A DNA stretch of 64,000 bases. Origin: Phycisphaeraceae bacterium. GTDB taxonomy: Bacteria > Planctomycetota > Phycisphaerae > Phycisphaerales > UBA1924. The stretch lies in assembly GCA_019636555.1 (NCBI GenBank), contig JAHBXH010000001.1:1116001-1180000 (forward strand), read 5' to 3'. This document shows, one piece after another, positions 43,092-55,323 of the stretch; the first letter of the stretch is position 1, and every line of letters starts with the position of its first letter. Made by a program: the position numbers and the translations under genes. The notes below the pieces were generated by a model. The model was not told the DNA's origin and searched no databases. It saw only the letters and a list, made by a program, of their open reading frames with translations.

Positions 43092-43577
43092 GTGCGGATT
43101 CACTGGAACAAGGTCTATCGAGCCTTTCCCGAATTGGATCGGTTCGACGATCGCCAATGCGTTGACTTCATTCGGTTCGCCTCTGAAAAATTCTGGGTTT
43201 CGCGCGTGTTCTACACAATTGTCGGTGTGGCTTTCTGCATAACGCTCCTCATCGCGCTGCTTGTCGGCGAGAATTTCCTGCTCCGGAGCGTTCTGTTCCC
43301 GAATCGCGCCGTTCAAATTCGATCGAACAGTTTCGACGTTTGGCACGCGATGGCGGTTGGGGTGTGCGTGTTCGCAACATTGCTTTGCGGGCTGTACATC
43401 CGCGATCGGTGGCTGAGGTGGGCCGTTTCGACGCAGATAGTCGCCGCGCGCTGTCTCAACTGCCAATACTCACTGCTCGGGCTGATTGTGGAGAACGGAG
43501 AAGTTCTCTGTCCGGAATGCGGGCATCGAACCGATCTCGCGGCGCAGGGACTAAAAGCAGAAGAATTGCTGGCCTAG
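43092..43577 (+). CDS. Small membrane protein with C-terminal zinc ribbon
   Basis: 161 aa. Two membrane helices (residues 38-60 and 83-105) are followed by a zinc ribbon, RCLNCQYSLLGL and VLCPECGHRTDL, near the C-terminus. The ribbon pattern resembles the two proteins at 1978 and 2603 but its order relative to the helices is reversed. GTG start. Its TAG stop is the last three bases of the target duplication made by the adjoining insertion sequence, so the reading frame is unharmed. Function unknown. Confidence 0.7.
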   Translation: MRIHWNKVYRAFPELDRFDDRQCVDFIRFASEKFWVSRVFYTIVGVAFCITLLIALLVGENFLLRSVLFPNRAVQIRSNSFDVWHAMAVGVCVFATLLCGLYIRDRWLRWAVSTQIVAARCLNCQYSLLGLIVENGEVLCPECGHRTDLAAQGLKAEELLA

Positions 43578-44860
43578 CAGGCTGTTGAAGAATCCCGCAA
43601 AGCCCGCGCAACCGGAAGTTTCCGGCGTGCGAAGATGAGGGCATGAAGGGCACACCCGGTCGGCAGGCGGCGATCTACCACACGTTCAACGTCGAAGATT
43701 TGATCGAGACTGGCCATCCGCTGCGGCCGATCAAGCGGATGGTGGACGCGGCGCTCGCGGAGATGACCCGCACGTTTGCCGCGGCGTACAGCAGCCTCGG
43801 GCGGCCGGGCATCCCGCCCGAGACGCTGCTCAAGGCGCTCCTGCTGCAGTGTCTCTACACCATCCGGTCCGAACGCGAGCTGTGCAGGCGTCTGAAGACC
43901 GACCTCCTCTTCCGCTGGTTCCTGGATTTGCAGCCATCGGACGAAGTGTTCGACCACTCGGTCTTCACGCACAACCGCGACCGGCTGGCCGAGCACGGCA
44001 TCACGAGGAAGTTCTTCGAGCATGTGGTGAAGCAGGCGATCGATGCGGGATTGACCAGCGACGAGCACTTCACGGTGGACGGCTCGCTCATCCAGAGCCA
44101 CGCCTCGCTCAAGAGCCTGAAGAGGATCGAACGCGAGGCGTCGGACAAAGACGACGATGGACCATCGGGACGCAACCCATCGGGGGACTTCAAGGGCGAG
44201 CGGCGGACCAACGCGACGCACGCCAGCACGACCGACCCGGAGGCGAAGCTCTACAAGAAGGGGAATGGGGTGGGAGCGTTCCTCTGTCACTCGGGCCATG
44301 CGCTCACCGAGAACCGGCACGGGCTGGTGATGAGCGTGCGGGTGGATGAAGCCAACGGCACGGCCGAGCGTGCCGGCGCGCTGGCGATGCTCGATCATGT
44401 CGAGTGCCGGCACGGGGTGCGTCCATCCACGCTGGGTGCGGACAAGGGGTACGACGCGGGGGCGTTCCTGCTGGCGCTCGAGGAGCGCTGGATCCGGCCG
44501 CACGTGGCGATCAAGGAGGGGAAGATCGACTGGGCGAGCACGCGTGCGGACGAGGGAACCTGGGCGAGATGGTTCGTCCGCGGCGAACGACGGAGCGCCG
44601 CGTTCAAGAAGAGCCAGCGACGAAGAAAACTGGTGGAGGAGTTCTTCGGATGGGTCAAGACGGTGGCGGGGATGAGACGGGCCAGGCACGTGGGACGCGA
44701 GAAGATCGGGCAGTGCTTCGAGCTCGCCGCCGCGGCGTACAACCTGGTGCGGATGCGGAAGCTGCTGGCGGCGTGAGCGGTGCGGGAAACCAGCCAGCAG
44801 GAACGATGCCGCCGGGGAAGTGCTCAAATCGCCGGCAATCGGCCGTTGTTCAACAGCCTG
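43578..44860 (+). mobile_element. Complete IS5-family insertion sequence (1283 bp)
   Basis: Inverted ends match at 14 of 15 positions (CAGGCTGTTGAAGAA on the left, CAGGCTGTTGAACAA as the reverse complement of the right). A 4-base duplication CTAG flanks it at 43574-43577 and 44861-44864, the CTAR-type target typical of the IS5 group. One transposase gene lies inside. Intact ends and an unbroken gene suggest a recent insertion. Confidence 0.92.
43643..44776 (+). CDS. IS5-family DDE transposase
   Basis: 377 aa. The N-terminal domain has RPIKRMVDAALAEM, GRPGIPPETLLKALLLQ and RELCRRLKTDLLFRWF. DDE residues: Asp in FTVDGSLIQSHAS near residue 150, Asp in LGADKGYDAGAF near residue 270, and Glu in KLVEEFFGWVKT near residue 333. 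Full length and uninterrupted, so probably active. GAGGG precedes the ATG. Confidence 0.94.
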   Translation: MKGTPGRQAAIYHTFNVEDLIETGHPLRPIKRMVDAALAEMTRTFAAAYSSLGRPGIPPETLLKALLLQCLYTIRSERELCRRLKTDLLFRWFLDLQPSDEVFDHSVFTHNRDRLAEHGITRKFFEHVVKQAIDAGLTSDEHFTVDGSLIQSHASLKSLKRIEREASDKDDDGPSGRNPSGDFKGERRTNATHASTTDPEAKLYKKGNGVGAFLCHSGHALTENRHGLVMSVRVDEANGTAERAGALAMLDHVECRHGVRPSTLGADKGYDAGAFLLALEERWIRPHVAIKEGKIDWASTRADEGTWARWFVRGERRSAAFKKSQRRRKLVEEFFGWVKTVAGMRRARHVGREKIGQCFELAAAAYNLVRMRKLLAA

Positions 44861-44940
44861 CTAGCGCGATTCGCGGCTGACAAGGTCCATCTTGAAGCCC
44901 CGGGGGGGCGTCATTGCCAAGACCGTCAAACGACGAATTG

Positions 44941-45921
44941 CTACTCGCACAACAACGTGTTGTACGCGCCGATGAACAAGACGAAGTCCGAGTCGTCCAC
45001 AGTGCCGTCGTGATTGAAATCCGACGGGCAACCCTCGGGCATCGCGGGATCGTCACACACAAGGAGGTTGTACGCCGCCGCGAAAATCACAAAGTCCGAG
45101 TCTTCTACGAGGCAATCGTGATTCAGGTCGCCCGTGCAGTTGGGGCAACCCACGGCCGAGGCATGCGAGAGCACTTCGGAAGGTGAGAGTACACGCTGAT
45201 AGAGGGCCAGCTCATCGAGCGTTCCCGAGAAAAATCGAGTGAAGTTGCCGGCTTTCTGAATGCGGAACTTGCTGGAAGTAATCGCCGGAACCAGTGGGCC
45301 CAGCAGAAGCTCGTCCTGAGTCATCGCGACAGGGTTGCCGTTGATGTAGTACGCCGTTCCCGTCATCGAATCGTTGATTCCGCCCGCAGAGTTTCGCGTC
45401 CACACGAGGTGATACCACGTGTTCTTTTGAATCCGCTGCACGGTGCGAAGCCCGGTGTTGTAGAAGCCGGCGTAGAGAATGTCCCAGTCGTTGTTGCGGA
45501 GGGAAAACCAGGCGCTTGTCCCGGTCGTGTTGCCACCCCAGAACAGCATCGGCGCCCAGGTCGAAGCGAGTCCGTCCATGCGAACGATCGCCTCGACTGA
45601 AAACGTCGGGTTGCCGAGAAGGGCCGCGGGAACAGTTGAATTCGACTCGATGTACGGCTGCGTCGCGGCATTGAAGCCGACGCCGGAATCTCCCGAGGCG
45701 GTCGGTTGGTTGAGCAAAACGCCGCTGAACGGCGTCGCGTTGTACGGCGCTCCGAGCGAGCCGTGGTTGACGATCGTCGTCGAACTCGGCGACTCATTGA
45801 ATCGGTACCAGAGCGAGGGAGCGCTCGCCTGCACCTGCGACGCGAATCCATCCGGTGCGGCAAGCGCCGCCAAACCGAACACGAAGCCAGTCGCAGCGCC
45901 GAAGACGATCCATCTGTTCAT
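44941..45921 (-). CDS. Exported LamG-like protein with dockerin-like calcium repeats
   Basis: 326 aa. Signal peptide (residues 1-28), a concanavalin/LamG-type beta sandwich (residues 30-250: NPTFSVEAIVRMDG, NTWYHLVWTRNS, FSGTLDELALYQRVLSPSEV), then two EF-hand-like loops: GDLNHDCLVEDSDFVIFAAA and SDFNHDGTVDDSDFVLFIGA. The duplicated D-x-N-x-D-x...DxxD segments resemble type I dockerins, which are common C-terminal modules of Planctomycetota extracellular proteins. Probably a secreted or surface carbohydrate- or protein-binding protein. GGGAG precedes the ATG. Confidence 0.82.
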   Translation of the reverse strand: MNRWIVFGAATGFVFGLAALAAPDGFASQVQASAPSLWYRFNESPSSTTIVNHGSLGAPYNATPFSGVLLNQPTASGDSGVGFNAATQPYIESNSTVPAALLGNPTFSVEAIVRMDGLASTWAPMLFWGGNTTGTSAWFSLRNNDWDILYAGFYNTGLRTVQRIQKNTWYHLVWTRNSAGGINDSMTGTAYYINGNPVAMTQDELLLGPLVPAITSSKFRIQKAGNFTRFFSGTLDELALYQRVLSPSEVLSHASAVGCPNCTGDLNHDCLVEDSDFVIFAAAYNLLVCDDPAMPEGCPSDFNHDGTVDDSDFVLFIGAYNTLLCE

Positions 45922-46003
45922 GGAGTGACTCCCGTTGCCGCGCGCGAGTGTATCGATGGCGGTGACGGAAGCCGCATGAAATCTTCTTGAAAGCAGCCGT
46001 TCG

Positions 46004-47338
46004 CTACGCGTTTTTCAAAACCACCACCGGCTTGTACGTCCCGCCCAGCACCTTCTTGCTGTCCGCCTGCAGCCACTGCTCGAGCACGCCCGCGTACACG
46101 CTCCGGAAGTCGATGAGATACTTGAGGTCGCCCTGATCGAGGTCGGTCAGCGAGGGATGATTTCCAATGACGCCGGAGCGCACCATCGGGCCGAAGAGGA
46201 ACATGGGCGCCGCGGTTCCGTGATCGGTGCCGCCGCTGGCGTTCTGCGCGACACGCCTGCCAAACTCGCTGAAGCTCATGGTGAGCACGCGCGAGTCGTT
46301 GCCCTGCGCCTTGAGATCGGCGTAGAAAGCCTTGATCGAATCGGAGAAGTTCGCGAGCAGATTGCCGTGACGACCCTGCGCGCCGCCCTGGCCGCTGTGC
46401 GTGTCGAAGCCGCCAAGCGTGACGTAATACACGCGCGTCTTGAGCCCCGCGCGGATCATCGCGCCGACCATCTGCAACTGGCGGCCGAGTTCGTTGCCCG
46501 GATACGTCACGAGGCTCTTCTGCGCGACCGCCTTTCGGATCTTGTCGCTGCTGATCTGTGCATCGAGCGCGGTGCGCATCAGGAAATCGGCGTTGGTATC
46601 GCCGGACGATTCCGCCGAGACACCGCGCCGGTTCAGTTCGTGGTATGGCTCGCGCAGCGCCTCGTGGATGTCTTCGCCCGACCAGCGGAAAAGATCGGCG
46701 GATTCGAAACTGACGGGCTTGGTTGCACGCCCCTGCAGAGCGAGCGGCGCTGTTCGTCCGATTGCGATCGGGGGCTCGATCGCGACCGCGGGTTTCTTGC
46801 TGCCGTCGGGCTTGCCGCTCTCGCCCTTGCCGTAGCCGCAGCACTCGCTGTCGATGTAGCGTCCGAGCCAGCCGTCGCCGGTCGCGTCGCGCTCGGCGGT
46901 CTGCCAGATATCCATGCTCTTGAAGTGCGAGCGATCGGGGTTCGGGTATCCAACGCCCTGCACGACGGTCGCAAGCCCGTTGTCGTAGAGGTCTTTGAGC
47001 GCGGTCATGCGCGCGTGCAAACCCACGCCTTCTGCGCCGGAGAGTTTGAGCGCTTCGTTGGGCTTGATGCCGATGCCCGCGCGAGCTTTGTAGTACGCGT
47101 CCATCCCGTAGGGGACGACTGTGTTCAGACCGTCGTTGCCGCCGCCGAGTTGGACGACGACGAGGATGCGATCTTCGTTGACGCCCGGCGTGCTCGAAAG
47201 CCCATCGGCGAGCATCCCCGCCATCGCGTCCGCGGATGAACCCAAGAACGCCGGGATCGTCCACGCGGTCGAAGCGAGCGTAAGACCGCCGTACAGGAAC
47301 TTGCGGCGGGTGAAGGCGTGTGAGTTGTGCAGGTCCAC
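46004..47338 (-). CDS. DUF1501 domain protein (exported by Tat)
   Basis: 444 aa. A twin-arginine signal (TRRKFLYGGLTLASTA) begins at residue 9. The DUF1501 sulfatase-like fold is recognisable from LVVVQLGGGNDGLNTVVPYG, GLHARMTALKDLYDNG, VTLGGFDTHSGQ and MSFSEFGRRVAQNASGGTDH. The family belongs to the alkaline phosphatase superfamily. It is almost always encoded next to DUF1800, as here (92-base gap). The GTG at 47338 is chosen because GGAG lies seven bases upstream, although the frame extends further. Confidence 0.9.
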   Translation of the reverse strand: MDLHNSHAFTRRKFLYGGLTLASTAWTIPAFLGSSADAMAGMLADGLSSTPGVNEDRILVVVQLGGGNDGLNTVVPYGMDAYYKARAGIGIKPNEALKLSGAEGVGLHARMTALKDLYDNGLATVVQGVGYPNPDRSHFKSMDIWQTAERDATGDGWLGRYIDSECCGYGKGESGKPDGSKKPAVAIEPPIAIGRTAPLALQGRATKPVSFESADLFRWSGEDIHEALREPYHELNRRGVSAESSGDTNADFLMRTALDAQISSDKIRKAVAQKSLVTYPGNELGRQLQMVGAMIRAGLKTRVYYVTLGGFDTHSGQGGAQGRHGNLLANFSDSIKAFYADLKAQGNDSRVLTMSFSEFGRRVAQNASGGTDHGTAAPMFLFGPMVRSGVIGNHPSLTDLDQGDLKYLIDFRSVYAGVLEQWLQADSKKVLGGTYKPVVVLKNA

Positions 47339-47355
47339 GTCAATTCTCCAAAGAG

Positions 47356-47425
47356 CCAAAGGGCCACAGAGCCAAAGCGCCAAATCAGAAACGTCCGAAT
47401 CGGCCCGTTCCATTTGGCCCTTTGG
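47356..47425. repeat. Inverted repeat between the DUF1800 and DUF1501 genes
   Basis: CCAAAGGGCCA (47356-47366) and TGGCCCTTTGG (47415-47425) are perfect 11-bp complements. The left side also carries other GCCAAAG units. In the transcript this would be a hairpin just upstream of the DUF1501 ribosome binding site, able to reduce or separate translation of the two genes. Confidence 0.6.
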
Positions 47426-47430
47426 TCATT

Positions 47431-49047
47431 TCAACACAGCTGATACTCCGGCATCGCGGTAATCAACAGGAGGTAACCGATCACGAGTTCGCGGGTGACG
47501 CTGCCGCCGGTCTTGGAGGCGAGCGACTCGAGCGCTTCCTTCGATTGTGCCGGCGCGTTTCCGATGGTTAGCCGCAGCAAGTAGTCGGATACCGCGGTCG
47601 GGTCTTTTTCGCTTCCCGGGCTGGCCTTGGCCATCTCTGAGAGCAGCGGCATGGGATCGAACTTCATTTCGTCGGCGTTGGCGTCGTAGCCGCGCGGCTT
47701 CTTGCCGGTCAGCAGGAACGCCATGATGTTCTGGCGCACGAACATCGTGCTGGTGTTGATCCACGAGCGCCCGCCGTCCCATCCCTTCACGCTCGGCGGG
47801 AAAAGCAGATTCTGGCCCATCAGATCGAGCGCATCGTTCAGGATCGAGAGATCACGCACCGGCGTGTCGAGCGAACGGACCGCGCCGACCACGAGCTGCG
47901 TGGGTCCCTTGATCTGCTCGTTCATGTTCTTCGGGTCGTAGAAGTGCTGGCTCAGGAAGAGCCGCTTCAAAACCGGCTTGATCTCGTAGCGAGAAGAAGC
48001 GAAGGTGGAAGCGAGATCGCGGAGCGCCTGCTGCTGGGGCGCCGGAAGATCCTCGTACTTCGCGCGCTCGAGCGGCGGCAGTTCGGCGCAGAAGAAGCTG
48101 TAGAGCTTGCGCGTGACGAAGCGCGAAACTCCGGGCTGCTCGAGAATAATCCTCACAAAGGCGTCGCCATCGAACGTGCCCGTTCGACCCAGAATTGTCT
48201 TCACGCCCCCGTCGTGGTTGTTCTTCTGGTAGACGAACTCGTCGTCTTTGAAGGTGTAGCCGGTGAGCGCGCGCGCTCCTTCTTTGATGTCGTTCTCGCT
48301 GTAGCCACCGATACCCAGGCTGAACAACTCCATGATTTCGCGCGCGAGATTCTCGTTCGCCTTGCCCTTGCGGCTCGTGTCGTTGTTCAGATACTTCAGC
48401 ATCGCCGGATCGCGGATGACACCGTAGAGAAGGTCGCCGAAATTGCCCGTCGCGTGCTTGCGGAACAACTGGTTCTGCAAGTACATGTGGTAACTGTTCT
48501 CGATGTTGCGATAGCTGGTCGCAAAGTGTCCGTGCCAGAAGAGCACCATGCGCTCCTCGAGCGGCCGGGGTGTCTCGATCATGCGTTTGAGCCACCAGCG
48601 CTGCACCTCGCCGATCTGCTGGCGATCTTGCCCCTGGCGACGCTGCTGCTCGACGCGAATCTTCGCGAGGGCGTCCTCATCCTGCTTCTGGCGCGCCTGC
48701 TGCTGCGCCTTGCGCTCTTCGGCGGTTGGCTCGCGCAGTATGTTGCGATCGAAGAGATCGGACCGAGGCGTATCGCTCGGCGCGTTGGCCGGATCAATCA
48801 CGTACTCGACGGCTTTCGTCGGTCCCCAGCTCGCAAGAGTCTGGATCTGCGCCGGGGTCCCGCCGAACCCCGCGCGCCAAAGGAGATGGCGGGCCTGTTC
48901 ATACCCGAAATCCCGCGGGGCGATCGGCGACATCGAACCGGTCATCGTCTTTTCCGTGGGTCTGGAAGGCGAGCGCACTTCCGCAGAAGGTGACCTTGCG
49001 GGACGATCGTCCGCGGTTGAGCCTGTGGATTTGGGTGCATCGGGCAT
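47431..49047 (-). CDS. DUF1800 domain protein
   Basis: 538 aa. Family motifs: ARHLLWRAGFGGTPAQIQTL near residue 52, MVLFWHGHFATS, LARE-IMELFSLGIGGYSENDI-type segment, RALTGYTF, and SLDTPVRDLSILND. The N-terminal 40 residues are polar, so no classical signal is seen. The role is unknown; the pair with DUF1501 is widespread in Planctomycetota and some Proteobacteria and may act in an envelope-associated process. GAGGG precedes the ATG. Confidence 0.9.
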   Translation of the reverse strand: MPDAPKSTGSTADDRPARSPSAEVRSPSRPTEKTMTGSMSPIAPRDFGYEQARHLLWRAGFGGTPAQIQTLASWGPTKAVEYVIDPANAPSDTPRSDLFDRNILREPTAEERKAQQQARQKQDEDALAKIRVEQQRRQGQDRQQIGEVQRWWLKRMIETPRPLEERMVLFWHGHFATSYRNIENSYHMYLQNQLFRKHATGNFGDLLYGVIRDPAMLKYLNNDTSRKGKANENLAREIMELFSLGIGGYSENDIKEGARALTGYTFKDDEFVYQKNNHDGGVKTILGRTGTFDGDAFVRIILEQPGVSRFVTRKLYSFFCAELPPLERAKYEDLPAPQQQALRDLASTFASSRYEIKPVLKRLFLSQHFYDPKNMNEQIKGPTQLVVGAVRSLDTPVRDLSILNDALDLMGQNLLFPPSVKGWDGGRSWINTSTMFVRQNIMAFLLTGKKPRGYDANADEMKFDPMPLLSEMAKASPGSEKDPTAVSDYLLRLTIGNAPAQSKEALESLASKTGGSVTRELVIGYLLLITAMPEYQLC

Positions 49048-49167
49048 GCGAATTCCCTCGGGCCTCTCCAGCCTAACGCATCGGTCCAGAACCGATTGCG
49101 GGGTTCACCAGGGGTGTGTCGGCCATGTGCGGGCCTGATAACAGCGCATCAATCGAACGGTCGCTGT

Positions 49168-50586
49168 TCAGGCCGCGACCACCGAACCGACCGGCGCTCT
49201 GCCCGCTTTTGGAGAAAGCGCCCTTCCGGACAGCATCATGATGGTCGTGATGGCAAGCAACAAGGCGCCGTTTGCTTGATGTGATGTGCGCAAGAGCACC
49301 TCGGGAATCGATTCCGGCCGCAGCCCGGCTCCGCCCAGGTAAAAAGTCAGCCAACCGAGAAGGAACTGCAGCCCGACGCACGCCGCGGCGAGCAACCCGA
49401 TCCGGCGCACGAACTTCTGAACCGGCGCATCGGAAGTCCGCATGCCGCCGGCCGCAAACGCCGCCAGCAATACGAAGATGACAACCAGGACGGAAAAACC
49501 CATGTGCGTCCACAGCGCGTGCGCCGAACGGGTGTGCCGGTAGATCGCGCCGAAGACAAGCTGGAGAATGGTCGAGTGCATCGCGGCGGCGGAAAAAATC
49601 CGAAACGTCCGCGGCTTCACGCCGGTGTGGCCGAGTCGGAGTGTTCCTGCCGAGACGGCGCTCTTGGCTCGCTGGTAGAGCGGACTCAGAAAAACAGCCA
49701 TGGCGACGAACAGGCAGAATACGACCTGGGCGAGAATGCCATGGAAAACGCGCGACCACTTGGCGTCCTGCGATGCTTCGACACTGCCCTGCAAAACGCG
49801 GATTCCGCCCAGTATTCCCTGTGAAATCACGAGCGCCAGGAGAACAAGCGAAAGCACCTTCACAAATGGACGCTTCTCATGCAAAAACACGAGCGCGCAC
49901 AGCGCGATCGCCGTGAGCCCGATCAGCGCGCCGAACAAGCGGTGGCTGTGCTCGAGATAAACGGACGGCGCCGCGCGCGGACCGATCGGATAGAGGAACA
50001 TGTTGCTGCCATAGGTGTTGGGCCAGTCGGGCACCGCCATGCCCGAGTTGCTGCTCGTAACCAAGCCTCCCACGATCAGCAGCGGCACGACGGCGATCGC
50101 CGCCACGAGTCCGAATCGACCGAGCCAGCGACGGCGGATTGCTTCAGAATCGATCGCGCGATGCCGCGGCCGACTGAGCAGTTTGCCGATTGCTCCGCCC
50201 ACCAAGCCGAGAGTCGCTCCGAGAACGAGAAAGCCGGCCGCCATGAGCAGCGCACCGGGTTTGAGGGACGCCTGTTCCATCGCGCCCGCGACGGGTTGCT
50301 CCACCAATTTCGAGCCCAAGATGAATAACCCGAGGAGCGCGCTCAAAAACCCGGCACCGGCCGAGGCGGCTATTGCCTCGCCCAAGGTTCTTCCTTCTCT
50401 GCCAAAGACCCGGGCGCAGACGATGAGGGCAAGCAGCCAGGCCGCAAGTATTGCTGGCACCGAGACTTGCTCGGAAATTCCCAACCAGGGCAGGTGCGTG
50501 ACAAACCACGTCCACCAGACGACGACGGTGGCAATAAACGCGTCGGTCAGAATGTTCGGCCGCAGGAAAGTGCGAAGGGCGTTCAT
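49168..50586 (-). CDS. ctaA: Heme A synthase (CtaA/COX15) with an N-terminal membrane extension
   Basis: 472-aa membrane enzyme converting heme O to heme A for the caa3 oxidase. The catalytic part starts near residue 150 (WLGRFGLVAAIAV, GGLVTSSNSGMAVPDWPNTYG) and contains the heme-ligand His motifs LEHSHRLFGALIG, RVFHGILAQ, TRSAHALWTHMG and RTSHQANGALL. About 150 extra residues with four membrane helices precede it, while typical CtaA is 300-360 aa. GGAG before ATG 50586 makes this start better than one 27 bases upstream. It is divergent from the actA-coxA operon, whose product needs heme A. Confidence 0.9.
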   Translation of the reverse strand: MNALRTFLRPNILTDAFIATVVVWWTWFVTHLPWLGISEQVSVPAILAAWLLALIVCARVFGREGRTLGEAIAASAGAGFLSALLGLFILGSKLVEQPVAGAMEQASLKPGALLMAAGFLVLGATLGLVGGAIGKLLSRPRHRAIDSEAIRRRWLGRFGLVAAIAVVPLLIVGGLVTSSNSGMAVPDWPNTYGSNMFLYPIGPRAAPSVYLEHSHRLFGALIGLTAIALCALVFLHEKRPFVKVLSLVLLALVISQGILGGIRVLQGSVEASQDAKWSRVFHGILAQVVFCLFVAMAVFLSPLYQRAKSAVSAGTLRLGHTGVKPRTFRIFSAAAMHSTILQLVFGAIYRHTRSAHALWTHMGFSVLVVIFVLLAAFAAGGMRTSDAPVQKFVRRIGLLAAACVGLQFLLGWLTFYLGGAGLRPESIPEVLLRTSHQANGALLLAITTIMMLSGRALSPKAGRAPVGSVVAA

Positions 50587-50777
50587 CGATGCTCCAGTGA
50601 GACTGAGTCTCAACTAAACAATCCGAACGGACCTGACTTGACCAGGCGCGATGAATGCGAAGAAATTGCTGTTCTACCGGAAAAGAGCCGGTCAGGACGA
50701 TTCTACGCTGGTAGGTCTTGGTTCAGGTTTTTCCCCCGCGATCGTTATCACAAGCCCAATTTGTGGGAGGACACGAG

Positions 50778-51476
50778 TTGTCAGTCCTATTTCCCAAATG
50801 GTTTAACGCGTTCCCAACCGCCGCAGCGGTCGCCGGCGCCGGCCTGCTCGCGACTGCGATCGGCGGATTCTGGTACTACGCGACACCCAAATTCTGGGTC
50901 GTCGGATACCAACCTATCCAGCCGGTCGAAGCGTTCAGCCACCAGCTCCACGCCGGCCGACTCGGAATGGACTGTCGCTACTGCCACACCAAAGTTGAAG
51001 TCTCCGCGGAAGCCAACGTTCCGAACGTTGCGACATGCTACGGATGTCACGCGGAGCAGCGGCTCGCGGCGTGGAGAACGCAGCGCGTGCAACTGGTCCG
51101 AGAGGCTTACGCGAAGGACCAGTCGATCGAGTGGCGCCGCATTCACAAGCTGCCGGACTATGTTCGAAACTTCCCGCACAATGCGCACCTTGCCGCGGGA
51201 GTTTCGTGCTTTTCGTGTCACGGACAGATCACGGCGATGCCGGTCGTGCACCAGGTGCAGCCGCTCTCGATGAGCTGGTGTCTTGATTGCCATCGCGATC
51301 CGGACTCCCGGCTGGTGCCGAAAGATCGTGTCACGCAGTTGGTCTGGGTCGAAAAATTCCTCGAGAATCGAGGGCTCGGCGGCGGCTCGAGTTCCACGCA
51401 GCAGCCGACGTCGGGCGATGTCGTTCACTCTTTGACGCGCCAGCCCCCGCAGGGCTGCGGCGCTTGCCACTACTAG
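50778..51476 (+). CDS. actA: Alternative complex III subunit A, pentaheme cytochrome c
   Basis: Membrane-bound multiheme cytochrome of alternative complex III, passing electrons from the quinol site. 232 aa. One N-terminal membrane helix (residues 10-32) then five CxxCH sites: CRYCH, CYGCH, CFSCH, CLDCH and CGACH, the last two residues from the end. Five hemes match the known family. The start is TTG at 50778, decided by GGGAGG at 50765-50770; an upstream in-frame GTG or ATG has no such site. First gene of the respiratory operon, divergent from ctaA. Confidence 0.93.
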   Translation: MSVLFPKWFNAFPTAAAVAGAGLLATAIGGFWYYATPKFWVVGYQPIQPVEAFSHQLHAGRLGMDCRYCHTKVEVSAEANVPNVATCYGCHAEQRLAAWRTQRVQLVREAYAKDQSIEWRRIHKLPDYVRNFPHNAHLAAGVSCFSCHGQITAMPVVHQVQPLSMSWCLDCHRDPDSRLVPKDRVTQLVWVEKFLENRGLGGGSSSTQQPTSGDVVHSLTRQPPQGCGACHY

Positions 51477-51531
51477 TTTGATTCGCGAAACGCGCGGGGC
51501 ACGCAGCCGCGCGAAGTCACAAGGACCTCGC

Positions 51532-55319
<3,788 letters not shown>

Positions 55320-55323
<4 letters not shown>

